Positions 41,621 through 51,500 of a DNA stretch of 64,000 nt are shown piece after piece. The notes below the pieces were generated by a model, which did not search any database, was not told where the DNA came from, and saw only the letters and a program-made list of their open reading frames with translations. Position 1 is the stretch's first letter, and the number at the start of each line of letters is the position of its first letter. The position numbers were made by a program, and so were the translations under genes. This DNA comes from Harryflintia acetispora (lineage in GTDB: Bacteria > Bacillota > Clostridia > Oscillospirales > Ruminococcaceae), in contig SLUK01000005.1 in NCBI GenBank assembly GCA_004340125.1, positions 142,668 to 206,667 on the forward strand. The letters are read 5' to 3'.

Positions 41621-42649
41621 TTATCTGCTCAGCCGCTGCAAATCCTCCAAAAACCGCGCGACGTTTTCCTCCTTTGTCGCCCAGGAGGTCACCAGACGGA
41701 TGACGCTCTGCTTGTCCCCGCCCTTGGCCCAGAGCTCGAAGGCGTAGTCCTGCGAGAGCGCTTCGACCACCCCGTCGGGCAGGCGGGGGAAGAGCTGGTT
41801 GGTCCTCGTTTCGGGCGCGAAGGAGTAACCCATCCCGCGGATTCCCCCGCGCAACTGCTCCGCCATGGCGTTGGCGTGCGCGCCGAGCTCATAGTAGAGC
41901 CCGTCGCGCAGCAGCTCCTCAAACTGGATCCCGAGCAGGAAGCCCTTGGCCAGCAGCGCGCCGCGCTGCTTTTGGATGAAGCGGAAATCCCGTTTCAGCG
42001 TCTCGTCCCGGATGATCAGCGCCTCGCCGAAGAGGGCGCCGCACTTGGTCCCGCCGAGGTAGAAGGCGTCGGTCAGGCGGCAGATGTCCGGCAGTTCCAG
42101 GTCGTTCCCCGGCGCGGCCAGGGCCGAAGAAAGCCGCGCGCCGTCGAGATAGAGCGGCAATTCCCGCTTCCGGCAAAAGAAGGACAGCGCTTCGAGCTCC
42201 TGTTTGGTATAGAGGGTGCCCACCTCGGTCGGGTGGGAAACATACACCAGCCCCGGGCGGACCATATGCTCGTCGGTGTGCTCTTCGAGCACCTCGCGTA
42301 CCAGCGCGGGGGTGAGCTTCCCATCCGCCGCAGGACGGGTGAGCACCTTGTGCCCCGTCGCCTCGATCGCGCCGGTCTCGTGCACGTTGATATGCCCGCT
42401 CCCGGCGCTGACGGCCGCCTCGTGCGGGCGCAGGGCGTGGGCGATCAGGCAGAGGTTCACTTGGGTGCCGCCCACCAGGAAGTGGACGTCGCAGGAGCGG
42501 TCCCGCACCGCGTCCAGAATGAGTGCGCGGGCGCGCGCGCAGCCCTCGTCGCACCCGTAGCCGTCCGACTGCTCGAAATTATGGCGGGTGAGCGCCTCGA
42601 GGATGCGCGGATGGGCCCCCTCGCTGTAGTCGTTTTTAAAGCTGATCAT
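41621..42649 (-). CDS. ltaE: Low-specificity L-threonine aldolase
   Basis: 342 residues from ATG 42649 (GGAGGG upstream). PLP fold type I beta-eliminating lyase family: 'MISFKNDYSEGAHPRILEAL', 'HINVHETGAIEATGHKV' and the PLP-Lys region 'TDAFYLGGTKCGALFGEAL'. It splits L-threonine or allo-threonine to glycine and acetaldehyde. Confidence 0.9.
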   Translation of the reverse strand: MISFKNDYSEGAHPRILEALTRHNFEQSDGYGCDEGCARARALILDAVRDRSCDVHFLVGGTQVNLCLIAHALRPHEAAVSAGSGHINVHETGAIEATGHKVLTRPAADGKLTPALVREVLEEHTDEHMVRPGLVYVSHPTEVGTLYTKQELEALSFFCRKRELPLYLDGARLSSALAAPGNDLELPDICRLTDAFYLGGTKCGALFGEALIIRDETLKRDFRFIQKQRGALLAKGFLLGIQFEELLRDGLYYELGAHANAMAEQLRGGIRGMGYSFAPETRTNQLFPRLPDGVVEALSQDYAFELWAKGGDKQSVIRLVTSWATKEENVARFLEDLQRLSR

Positions 42650-42674
42650 GCTGTCCCTCCTGACGGTAAAACGC

Positions 42675-42712
42675 ACAAAAGGCAGAGAGCCCCGGGGCTC
42701 TCTGCCTTCTTT
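42675..42712 (-). terminator. Terminator of the rplU-prp-rpmA operon
   Basis: Perfect GGCAGAGAGCCCC/GGGGCTCTCTGCC palindrome with TTTTG on the minus strand. Confidence 0.85.
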
Positions 42713-42721
42713 GATTTCTGC

Positions 42722-43006
42722 TTACTGCTCGACGGCGTAGACGCTGACCTTCTTGCGGTCGCGGCCCAGGCGCTCGAAACGCACCTTCCCGTCGACGGTG
42801 GCGAAGAGGGTGTCGTCGCTGCCGATGCGCACGCCCTCGCCCGGATGGATGTGGGTGCCTCTCTGGCGCACCAGGATGTTGCCCGCCAAGACGAACTGGC
42901 CGTCGGCACGCTTCACGCCGAGGCGCTTGGACTCGCTGTCGCGGCCGTTCTTGGTGGAACCAACGCCCTTTTTATGAGCGAAAAACTGCATGGAAAGTTT
43001 AATCAT
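42722..43006 (-). CDS. rpmA: 50S ribosomal protein L27 with cleavable N-terminal extension
   Basis: 94 residues. The Firmicutes-type extension MIKLSMQFF precedes the mature start AHKKGVGSTKNGRDSESKRL. The extension is removed by the cysteine protease Prp encoded directly upstream. Strong GGAGGAG site. Confidence 0.96.
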   Translation of the reverse strand: MIKLSMQFFAHKKGVGSTKNGRDSESKRLGVKRADGQFVLAGNILVRQRGTHIHPGEGVRIGSDDTLFATVDGKVRFERLGRDRKKVSVYAVEQ

Positions 43007-43031
43007 GATGAAACTCCTCCCTATCTTTGGG

Positions 43032-43352
43032 TTACTGATTTTCGACTTTGGTTGCTTTCACATGGCCGGGATACTGCTCCCGCAAAATGTTGAGGTGCAG
43101 ATAAAGCCCCTCGAGCAGGCTTTGGGCCGCGGCGCACTCTTCCCCGTCAAGGCGAAGGGTGACCCGGTCCTCTTCCACCGTGACCTGCGCCTCTTCGCAC
43201 AGCACGTCGGTGATGGTGTTGCACACCAGCTGCACCGCCGAAGTCGCCGCCGCGCAGACGATGTCGCTGCCCGCCTCGGCATAGCCGGCGTGCCCGGATA
43301 CCGTAAAGCCGCGCGGCCGCCCTTCCCGGCAAAAAAACCTTGCAACGATCAT
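43032..43352 (-). CDS. prp: Ribosomal-processing cysteine protease Prp
   Basis: 106 residues: catalytic His in 'VSGHAGYAEAGSDIVCAA' and catalytic Cys in the same block, 12 residues later. It cleaves L27 after the QFF-type site. It lies between rplU and rpmA as in most Firmicutes. Confidence 0.94.
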   Translation of the reverse strand: MIVARFFCREGRPRGFTVSGHAGYAEAGSDIVCAAATSAVQLVCNTITDVLCEEAQVTVEEDRVTLRLDGEECAAAQSLLEGLYLHLNILREQYPGHVKATKVENQ

Positions 43353-43358
43353 ACGCTC

Positions 43359-43670
43359 TTACGCGCTGATCTTTTCAATCTGAATCTTGGTGTAGGGCTG
43401 TCTGTGACCCATCTTGCGCTTGGAATCCTTCTTGGAACGGTAGGTGAAAACCGTCACCTTTTTCTGCTTGCCGTTCTTGAGGACCTTGGCGGTCACTTTG
43501 GCCTTCTCCACATAGGGAGCGCCCACGTTGAGACCCTTCTCGTCGCCCACCGCGATCACGCTGGTGATTTCGACATTGGAGTTCTCCTCGGCGTTCATCT
43601 TCTCCACATAGATGATGTCGCCCTCGCTTACGCGGTACTGCTTACCGCCGACTTCTACGACTGCATACAT
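43359..43670 (-). CDS. rplU: 50S ribosomal protein L21
   Basis: 103 residues from ATG 43670: MYAVVEVGGKQYRVSEGDII and 'KMGHRQPYTKIQIEKI'. First gene of the L21-Prp-L27 operon. Confidence 0.96.
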   Translation of the reverse strand: MYAVVEVGGKQYRVSEGDIIYVEKMNAEENSNVEITSVIAVGDEKGLNVGAPYVEKAKVTAKVLKNGKQKKVTVFTYRSKKDSKRKMGHRQPYTKIQIEKISA

Positions 43671-43735
43671 TGATACAGGCACCTGCCTCTTTCTTAGACT
43701 CGCTGTTCTCACAAGGCGGCGCAGGGCGCACTTCT
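43671..43735 (-). promoter_or_regulatory. Probable L21 leader
   Basis: The ~65-nt 5' region of rplU reads, on the minus strand, GCGCCCTGCGCCGCC..., GAGAACAGCGAG and AAAGAGGCAGGTGCCTGT before the start, compatible with the structured L21 leader of Firmicutes used for autoregulation. Assigned from position and partial resemblance only. Confidence 0.45.
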
Positions 43736-43784
43736 AGCCTTGAACATGCGGCAATATTTAGTTTATCACAGCGGGAAAAGGTTG

Positions 43785-44633
<849 letters not shown>

Positions 44634-44649
44634 GATAACCCCTCCGTCC

Positions 44650-45732
44650 TCATTCGTTGTCGTTTGGCTTCTGCTCTCCCCCGTTTTCCCCGGGCGTTTC
44701 GGGCTCCTCCTGCGCCTCGGGAACCTCCTGCATCTCGGAGGCTTCCTGCGTCTCGAGGGGCTCCTGCGCTTCGGGAGCCACCTGCGCGGGCGCGTCGGAG
44801 GCTTTCTTCTTTTTCTGATAGAAGGTGCCGGCCAGGATCATTTGCCCCTCGTCGGTATCGACGTAGAGCCTGAGATACTCCGGGTCGCCGCTGCGGTTGA
44901 TCCTCGAGCGCACCGCGCCCCAGATGACCACCGAGGCGATGACGCATAAAATCGCCAGCAGCTGGGAGACCCGGATGGTGCCGATCAGCAGGCTGTCGGT
45001 GCGCAGCCCCTCGATGACCGCGCGCCCGAGGCCGTACCAGGCGCTGTAGATTAAGAGCAGCTCGCCGTCGAAGCGGCGGCGGCGCGTATACCAGGCGATG
45101 AAAAGGAAGCCCAGCAGGCACCAGACCGACTCATAAAAGAAGGTCGGATGGACCGGCATGCTCGGGTCCACCGCCATATTGATCCCCGCGAGGTTGGTGC
45201 GGTTGGCGTCCAAAAAGTTCACGATGCTCGGACTGGTCATCCCCCAGGGAAGGCTGGTATTCCCGCCGAAGGCCTCGATGTTGACAAAGTTGCCCCAACG
45301 CCCGATGGCCTGGCCCAAAATCAGGCCGCCCACCGCCAAATCGAGCATGGGCAGCGCCTTGACCCGGCGCAGCCGGCACATCAGCAGCCCGGCCAGAAAG
45401 CCTCCGATGATCCCGCCGTAGATGGCGATCCCTCCCTGGCGGATGTTGAAGATGTCCCACAGGTTGTCCCGGAATTGGTCCCAGGAAAAGATGACGAAAT
45501 ACAGCCGCGCGCCGATGATGGAACCGATCGCGCCGCCGAGGATCACGTCGATCACTCGGTCGCCGTCCAGGCCGAAATGCTTGACCCGCAGCAGGACATA
45601 TGTAATGCCCGCCAAAAACGCCAGCGCGATGATAACGCCGTACCAATACACGGTCAGAGGGCCGATGGAAAAGGCGACGCGGTTCAGGGTGAACTCAAGC
45701 CCCAGGCCGGGGAAGGACAAGGTTTCGCTCAT
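44650..45732 (-). CDS. lgt: Prolipoprotein diacylglyceryl transferase with acidic repeat tail
   Basis: 360 residues from ATG 45732 (GGAGGT, 7 nt). Seven membrane helices with the signature 'GRWGNFVNIEAFGGNTSLPWG'. It attaches diacylglycerol to lipobox Cys residues, needed for PotD, MetQ and the 56012 protein here. The last ~70 residues are unusual: after a Lys-rich stretch comes an acidic Glu/Gln/Pro tail of 6-residue units (EAQEPL, ETQEAS, EMQEVP, EAQEEP). The upstream M16 gene is 135 bp away. Confidence 0.93.
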   Translation of the reverse strand: MSETLSFPGLGLEFTLNRVAFSIGPLTVYWYGVIIALAFLAGITYVLLRVKHFGLDGDRVIDVILGGAIGSIIGARLYFVIFSWDQFRDNLWDIFNIRQGGIAIYGGIIGGFLAGLLMCRLRRVKALPMLDLAVGGLILGQAIGRWGNFVNIEAFGGNTSLPWGMTSPSIVNFLDANRTNLAGINMAVDPSMPVHPTFFYESVWCLLGFLFIAWYTRRRRFDGELLLIYSAWYGLGRAVIEGLRTDSLLIGTIRVSQLLAILCVIASVVIWGAVRSRINRSGDPEYLRLYVDTDEGQMILAGTFYQKKKKASDAPAQVAPEAQEPLETQEASEMQEVPEAQEEPETPGENGGEQKPNDNE

Positions 45733-45867
45733 AGGATAGACCTCCACTTCATATCGGGCATACGCCCGGCAGGCATAAGGGAGACGGCGCCAATACCGCC
45801 CCGTCCGCCAAAAATCAGAAAAGCAACGCCCGCGCCCCGGCGGCTTTCACCCCCGGGGCGGCAGGGC

Positions 45868-47145
45868 TCATTGCAGGGGATTGATGATGGAAATGGCGCT
45901 GCGCGCAATGTCGAAGCTGCCCGCCAGGCGCTGCTGCAGGGCCTCGATGGTGGCCCCGGCCGCGATGTCGATCACCTCGAACATCCCGACGCCGTTAAAG
46001 GCGCCGCTGACCATCAGCCCGGCCACGCCCTCGCTCTTGTCCAGAGCGCCGACGTACCGCCCGTAGACGGTGGCCTTGGCGACCTCGAACATCTCGGGGT
46101 CGAGCCCCTCATGCTGCAGCCGCGCGATCTCCCCGTAAAGGGCTTTCTGCACCGCGCGCGGGTCGCGGCTCTCGCCGCTGAACATGTTGCACAGGTAATC
46201 CCGCCCGGCCATCGCCTCGCCATAGAAGGTCTGGTTGATCAGCGACTGGTCATAAAGCTGGCGGTAGAGGGGGCTCGCCTCGCCCGCGATGATCTCGATG
46301 AGCATTTCATCGAGGATCGAGCCGCGGATGTTCTCCTCATACGGGCCGGGGTCCGCCTTGAAGCCGACCGAAAACATCGGCACCGCGACCGAGAGGGACT
46401 GCTCCCACTCCTTTTTGTAGACCTCGCGCGGCTCGTCGGCGCGCTTATATTCGATCTGTACCGGCTCGGCACACTGCAGCACCCGGTCGGCCACCGCCAA
46501 CACGCTGTCCACCGTGAAGTTGCCCGCCACGGCGAGGACCATATTGCTGGGGTTATAAAAGGTGTTGTAGCAGCGGTAGAGCAGCTCGGCGCTGATCTGC
46601 GCGATCGAGCCGGTGGTGCCCGCGATGTCGATCCGCACGGGGTTGACATGGTAGAGCGCGCACAGGAGGTTAAACATCACCCGCCAGTCCGGGTCGTCCT
46701 CATACATCTTGATTTCCTGTCCGATGATCCCCTGCTCCTTCTGCACCGTCTGCTCGGTGAAATAGGGATGGGTCACAAAGTCGAGCAGGATTTCCAGGGA
46801 GGCTTCAAAGTTCTCCGAGCACTCGAAGAGATAGCAGGTCCTATCGAACGAGGTGAAGGCGTTTGCCGAGGCGCCGGTCTTGGCGTACCGCTCGAAGGCA
46901 TCGCAATCCTCGTTTTCAAAGAGCTTGTGCTCCAGGAAGTGGGCGATCCCCTCCGGGACGGTGACGAAATCCGGGTCCTTATCGGTCTTAAAGCAGACGT
47001 CCACCGAGCCGTAGGGCGTGCCGAACATGGCGTAGGTGGTCGAATACCCTTCCATCGGGCAGAGCAGCATGCGCAGGCCGCTCTTATGGCGGACCTCGAC
47101 GTAGCTTTCATGGAGCCGCTGGCTGCGGATCGTTTCTTTCATCAC
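45868..47145 (-). CDS. M16-family zinc peptidase (YmfH-like)
   Basis: 425 residues with inverted zinc motif HFLEH (HxxEH, about residue 71) and the third ligand Glu in 'QEIKMYEDDP'. Two M16 half-domains follow. It is paired with the upstream non-catalytic partner, overlapping by 4 nt, like the YmfF-YmfH pair of Firmicutes. Substrate unknown. Confidence 0.9.
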   Translation of the reverse strand: MMKETIRSQRLHESYVEVRHKSGLRMLLCPMEGYSTTYAMFGTPYGSVDVCFKTDKDPDFVTVPEGIAHFLEHKLFENEDCDAFERYAKTGASANAFTSFDRTCYLFECSENFEASLEILLDFVTHPYFTEQTVQKEQGIIGQEIKMYEDDPDWRVMFNLLCALYHVNPVRIDIAGTTGSIAQISAELLYRCYNTFYNPSNMVLAVAGNFTVDSVLAVADRVLQCAEPVQIEYKRADEPREVYKKEWEQSLSVAVPMFSVGFKADPGPYEENIRGSILDEMLIEIIAGEASPLYRQLYDQSLINQTFYGEAMAGRDYLCNMFSGESRDPRAVQKALYGEIARLQHEGLDPEMFEVAKATVYGRYVGALDKSEGVAGLMVSGAFNGVGMFEVIDIAAGATIEALQQRLAGSFDIARSAISIINPLQ

Positions 47146-48440
47146 TGCTTGCTTTCCTCCTTATGCTCCCCATTCTCCTTGAGGAAATAGACCGCGCCGA
47201 GCGTGACCTTCTTCGCGGCGGCGACCACCTGCCCGCGGGTCACGGCGGCGATCTTCGCCTGCTCATAGGCCGGGGCGTTTTCGCCCCCGCTCAGGATCTG
47301 AGTCAGGTACCAGCTCTCGATCCCCGCCAGGGAATCGGTGGTGGCGGCAAAGCCGGTGTTCATGGCGAGCTTGGTGTTCTGCAGCTCCTCGTCGGTGAAC
47401 TCACCGTTTTGGATCGCCTCGAGCTGGCGCAGAATTTCAGCCTGCGCGGCCTCCTTCTTCTCTGCCTGCACGCCGGAATCGACCAGCAGGATATTGTTCC
47501 CCTTGTCGTACCGCGAGGCGCAGTAGTAGCAAAGGCTCAGCTTCTCGCGCACGTTTAAAAACAGCTTGGAGGAGGGGGTGCCGCCGTACATCGCGCTCAT
47601 CAGGCGCAGGGCGTAGCGCTCCTGCTCATCCGTGTCTCCGCACCAGAAGCCCATCACCAGCTTCGACTGGCTGACGTCCATCGGCTCGGTCTGCTGCGCG
47701 ATTCCGCCGGCGGCCGGCGCGCTCTCCGGCTGGCCGAGGGGGGCCGCCTGCGGACGGTCGAGTGCAGCGAAGCGTGCGCACAGGGTTTCCTTCGCCGCGG
47801 CGGGGTCTCCGCTCCCGGCGAAGAGCAGCTCGATCCGGGCATTCTTTAACAGCCCGCAGTAGGCCTCGTAGGCCGAGCGCGGGGTGATGGCCTTCGCATG
47901 CTCGACGTCGCCGTAGGGCCGCACCGCCTGGGGCGCGCCGCCGAACAGCAGCTCGAGGCAGCGCGCGCGGGCGAAGACCCGTTTGTCGTTGATCTCGCTC
48001 TCGATGGTGTCGATCAGGTTCTGCCGCTCCAGGGCCGTTGCCCCCTCGGGGAAGGCCCCGTTTTCGATAACCGGGTCGAGCACGATGTCGCAAAGCAAAG
48101 AGCTCAGCTCGCGCACCATGTCCTCACCGTGGATCGTGACCCGGGAATCGAGCCCCTTGATCGAGACCACGAGGATCTGCTTGTCCGCGTATTTGGTCAC
48201 GTCGCCGTAGAGCCGCGCGCCGTAGAGCCTGCCCAGGCGCCTGTTGAGGGCGGTGAAGTCCGGGCAGCTCTTGCACCCCAAGCGCAGGATGTTGGGCACC
48301 ACCGCATTGACGGCGGCCTTCTCGGGGGACAGCTTCGTGATCAGGCAGACCGAGATCCGGTTGCTTTTAAATTTTGTGTCGGTGATATGGGAAAAGTGGA
48401 TCGTATCGCTGATCCGCTCCCGCTTAAAACCGTGGTCCAT
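47142..48440 (-). CDS. M16-like non-catalytic peptidase partner (YmfF-like)
   Basis: 432 residues from ATG 48440 (GGAG, 8 nt). Same M16 fold as the downstream gene ('YGARLYGDVTKYADKQILVVSI', 'QSKLVMGFWCGDTDEQERYALRL', 'FLNVREKLSLCYYCASRYDK') but no HxxEH is present, so it cannot bind the catalytic zinc. In other M16 pairs the inactive subunit holds substrate. Confidence 0.88.
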   Translation of the reverse strand: MDHGFKRERISDTIHFSHITDTKFKSNRISVCLITKLSPEKAAVNAVVPNILRLGCKSCPDFTALNRRLGRLYGARLYGDVTKYADKQILVVSIKGLDSRVTIHGEDMVRELSSLLCDIVLDPVIENGAFPEGATALERQNLIDTIESEINDKRVFARARCLELLFGGAPQAVRPYGDVEHAKAITPRSAYEAYCGLLKNARIELLFAGSGDPAAAKETLCARFAALDRPQAAPLGQPESAPAAGGIAQQTEPMDVSQSKLVMGFWCGDTDEQERYALRLMSAMYGGTPSSKLFLNVREKLSLCYYCASRYDKGNNILLVDSGVQAEKKEAAQAEILRQLEAIQNGEFTDEELQNTKLAMNTGFAATTDSLAGIESWYLTQILSGGENAPAYEQAKIAAVTRGQVVAAAKKVTLGAVYFLKENGEHKEESKQ

Positions 48441-48557
48441 CCGTTCATCTCCAAACCGGTAAATTTTGTTTTTCCTTGTCGCCTTGGCATATCTTCTTCT
48501 AGGATACCACAAACCGTCGGCTTTCGCATGAAATTTTTGTTAATTTGCCTTTTCCCC

Positions 48558-51500
48558 TCAGAGATAGTATTCGGCCTCGTGGGGGCGGCCGTCGAGAAGG
48601 ATGCGCTCCTGCGCGACCCCGTCCACATAGAGCCCCCGCCTGCCCGCCAAGCGGCAATAGCGCAGCGTAAGAGCGCTGCCGCCGATATGGCAGAGCACCT
48701 TTGCCCCCTCCCACTGAGGCGGCAGGCAGGGGTGGAGCGCGAGGGTGTTCCCCTCCCGCCGCAGCCCCAGGAGGTCCTCGGCCGCCACCCGGTAAAACCA
48801 CCCGGCGGCGCCGGTATAAATCGACCAGCCGCCCCGGCCGTAGAGGGCGGGGTTTACGTAGATGTCCGCCGCGATATAATACGGCTCGAGCGCGTAGCGC
48901 GCGGCAATCTTGCTGTCCGAGGCGCGGTAGGCGGGGTTGAGGATTTGCAGCAGCCTCCAGCCCCGCTCGCTTTGGCCCGCTCGCAGGAAGGCTTCTGCCA
49001 GCCAGACGGCGGCATGGGTGTACTGCCCGCCGTTTTCGCGGATCCCGCGCGGATAGGCCTGCACATAGCCGGGGGAGGGGTCGCTGTGCTCAAACGGCGG
49101 CCAGAAGAGCCGCACGATCATGTCCTCCTCGTCCACCAGCAGCTTGTAAGCGCTCTCCAGCGCGGTGTCCACCCGCTCCCGGTCCGGCATGCCGGCAAGG
49201 AGTGCGAAGCTCTGGGGCAGCGAATCGATTTTGCATTCGGCGCTCTCCTTCGAGCCCATCACCCCGCCGCTGTCAAAGGTGGCGCGGGCGTACCACTCGC
49301 CGTCCCAGGCGTGGCGGTCCACCGCCCCGCGCAGGGCGGCGGCCCGCAGGCGGCAGCGTTCTGCCGCCTCGCTCTCCCCCATCCGCTCGCAGACCGGGGC
49401 GTAGCGCTCGAGCACCATCGACAGGAAGAGCGAGAGCCAAATACTCTCCCCCTTTCCCCGGCTCCCGACGCCGCTGTAGCCGTCGTTCCAGTCCCCGCCG
49501 CCGATCTTGGCGAGGCCCCGCTCGCTGAGGTTGTGGCCGCGCTCGAGCGCCCGCAGCCCGTGCCGGTAGACGCTCTCTTTGCACGCGCCGCGCACGGGGG
49601 AAAAGTAGCGCTCGTGCTCGTCCTCCCGCAGCTCCTCGCCCGCGAGGTAGGCGATCTCTTTTTTCAGCAGGGACTCGTCCCCGCTCTTTTGCAGGTATTC
49701 GGCGATCGCCAGCGGCAGCCAGAGCAGATCGTCGCTGTAGCGCGAGCGCACCCCGTGGAAGGGCCGCTCCCCCGGCAGGCGGTGCCACCAGTGGAGCACG
49801 TCGCCCTCCAAAAACTGCACGGCGCAGCAGCGGGCGATCTGCACCTTCAGCGGCTGTGTGTCGCCGAGCGCCAGGTTCATGGCGTCCTGCAGCTGGTCGC
49901 GGAAGCCGTAGGCCCCCGAGCACTGGTAAAACCCGGTGCGCCCATGGAGCCGCGAGGCGGTGATCTGGTTGTGCAGCAGGGTGTTGTAAAAGGCGTTGAG
50001 GTAGCGGTCCGGCGTTTCGAGCAGGATGTGCTCCTCCCGGCCCTGGCGCGGCAGCGGCAGCTGGGCGAGCTTCCTTGCCGCCTCCTCCCGCCGCGCAAAG
50101 GTGAGCACAAAGGTCACCTTCTCTTTTCGTCTGGGCGGGAGCACCTTCGGCACGATCAACGCGCCGCAGGGGTCGGGGCCCGGCAAGTGTCCCGGCTGGT
50201 CCCACTCCCCCGCCAGCATACGGCGGCGGGAGAAGCAGGGGCGCGCGTTTTTCGCATCGGTCCCAAGGAAACAGAACCCGGGCACCGCGGTGTTGCTCTC
50301 GTTTTTCATCACAATTCCCCCTGGCATGGCCGAGCCGGTGATCATCCGCGCCGTCCCGCGCTCCACCCCCAGCACCGGCTCGAGGTAGTAGGCGAGCAGG
50401 ACCGGGAGCTCCTGCTCCCCGGTGTTTTCGAGGCTGACGGCAATCTCCTTGCGGTTCCCCCTCTCCGGCACGCGCACCGTCACCGTGCAGTGCAGCGCCC
50501 CGCAGGTTCCTTCGTAGCGCGCGCCGCTGCGGCCAAAGCTCGCCCGCGCGCCCCAGACCGGGTCGTAGAGCTCACCGCCGGCCTTCAGGAACAACCGCTC
50601 GCCCCGGTTGTCGCGCGCCGGGTCGCCCCACCAGGGCGAGAGCTTGTTCTCCCGCGCGTTGATTGCCCAGGAAAACCCCAGCGAGCCGTCCGAAAGCAGG
50701 GTGCCGAAGGTGGGGTTGGCCAGCACATGGCAGTAGGGCGCCCAGGAGCGCCGGTTCACGGTGAAGCGCCCGTCGTCGAACACCCCGCCGTAGACGCTTA
50801 AGCCCTCCTCCCCCACCGGGTCCGCCAGAGCGGAGCGCACCCGGGCGGGCAGAAAGGCCTGCGGCGGCGTGGGCGTGCTCTTCCCCGAAAGGTAGCAGGA
50901 CCAGGCATAGAGCAGGGTGCGCTGCTCTTTTGAGAGCGCGCCGCCGTCGAGCAGGAAGGCCCCGCCCTGATGTTCGAGAGACTGGCCGTAGCCGGCGGAG
51001 AGGATCTCCCTTTGCAGCTCCTCACGGTGCGCCGCGTCCTTTGCCAGCAGTACCAAATCGAACGGGATCCCCTCCTGCCGCAGCCGCCGCTGCAGGCGCA
51101 GCAGACACAGCGGCAGCCCCGCCCCGCATTCCTCCTCGGGCAGGGTCACAATTGGATAGTCCCCCGAAATCGAAAGCCCCCAGAGCCCCTGCCTGCCCTG
51201 GCGGTTCTCTTCGATGGCCCGGAGCACCTTTTTTTGCAGCGGGCGGGCGTAGAAGAGCTTGGGCAGAAGCCTAAGGCCGATCATCCCCTCGGCGCTGCCG
51301 TCCATCAGCGGGCAGCGCCCGAAGGAGAGGGGCCCCTCGCGCAGCGCCGCGAAGGCGTTTTTCGCCGCCGTCTCATCCTTGCCGGCGGCGAGGGCGAAGC
51401 GCAGGGTGCGCCCTTCGCCTTCGCGCAGCAGGAACCGGAGGCGCAGCGCGCAGACGGCGTTCGGGCTGTCGCGCCTGGAGCGAAACGGCCGATCGGCAAA

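Noticed and set aside
47898..50801. 967-residue plus-strand open frame opposite the glucan synthase and M16 gene
   Set aside because: GC-rich shadow frame: low-complexity Arg/Ala/Pro/Gly composition, no domains, and fully antisense to well-supported genes. The same applies to 45148-47190 and 7618-9195.
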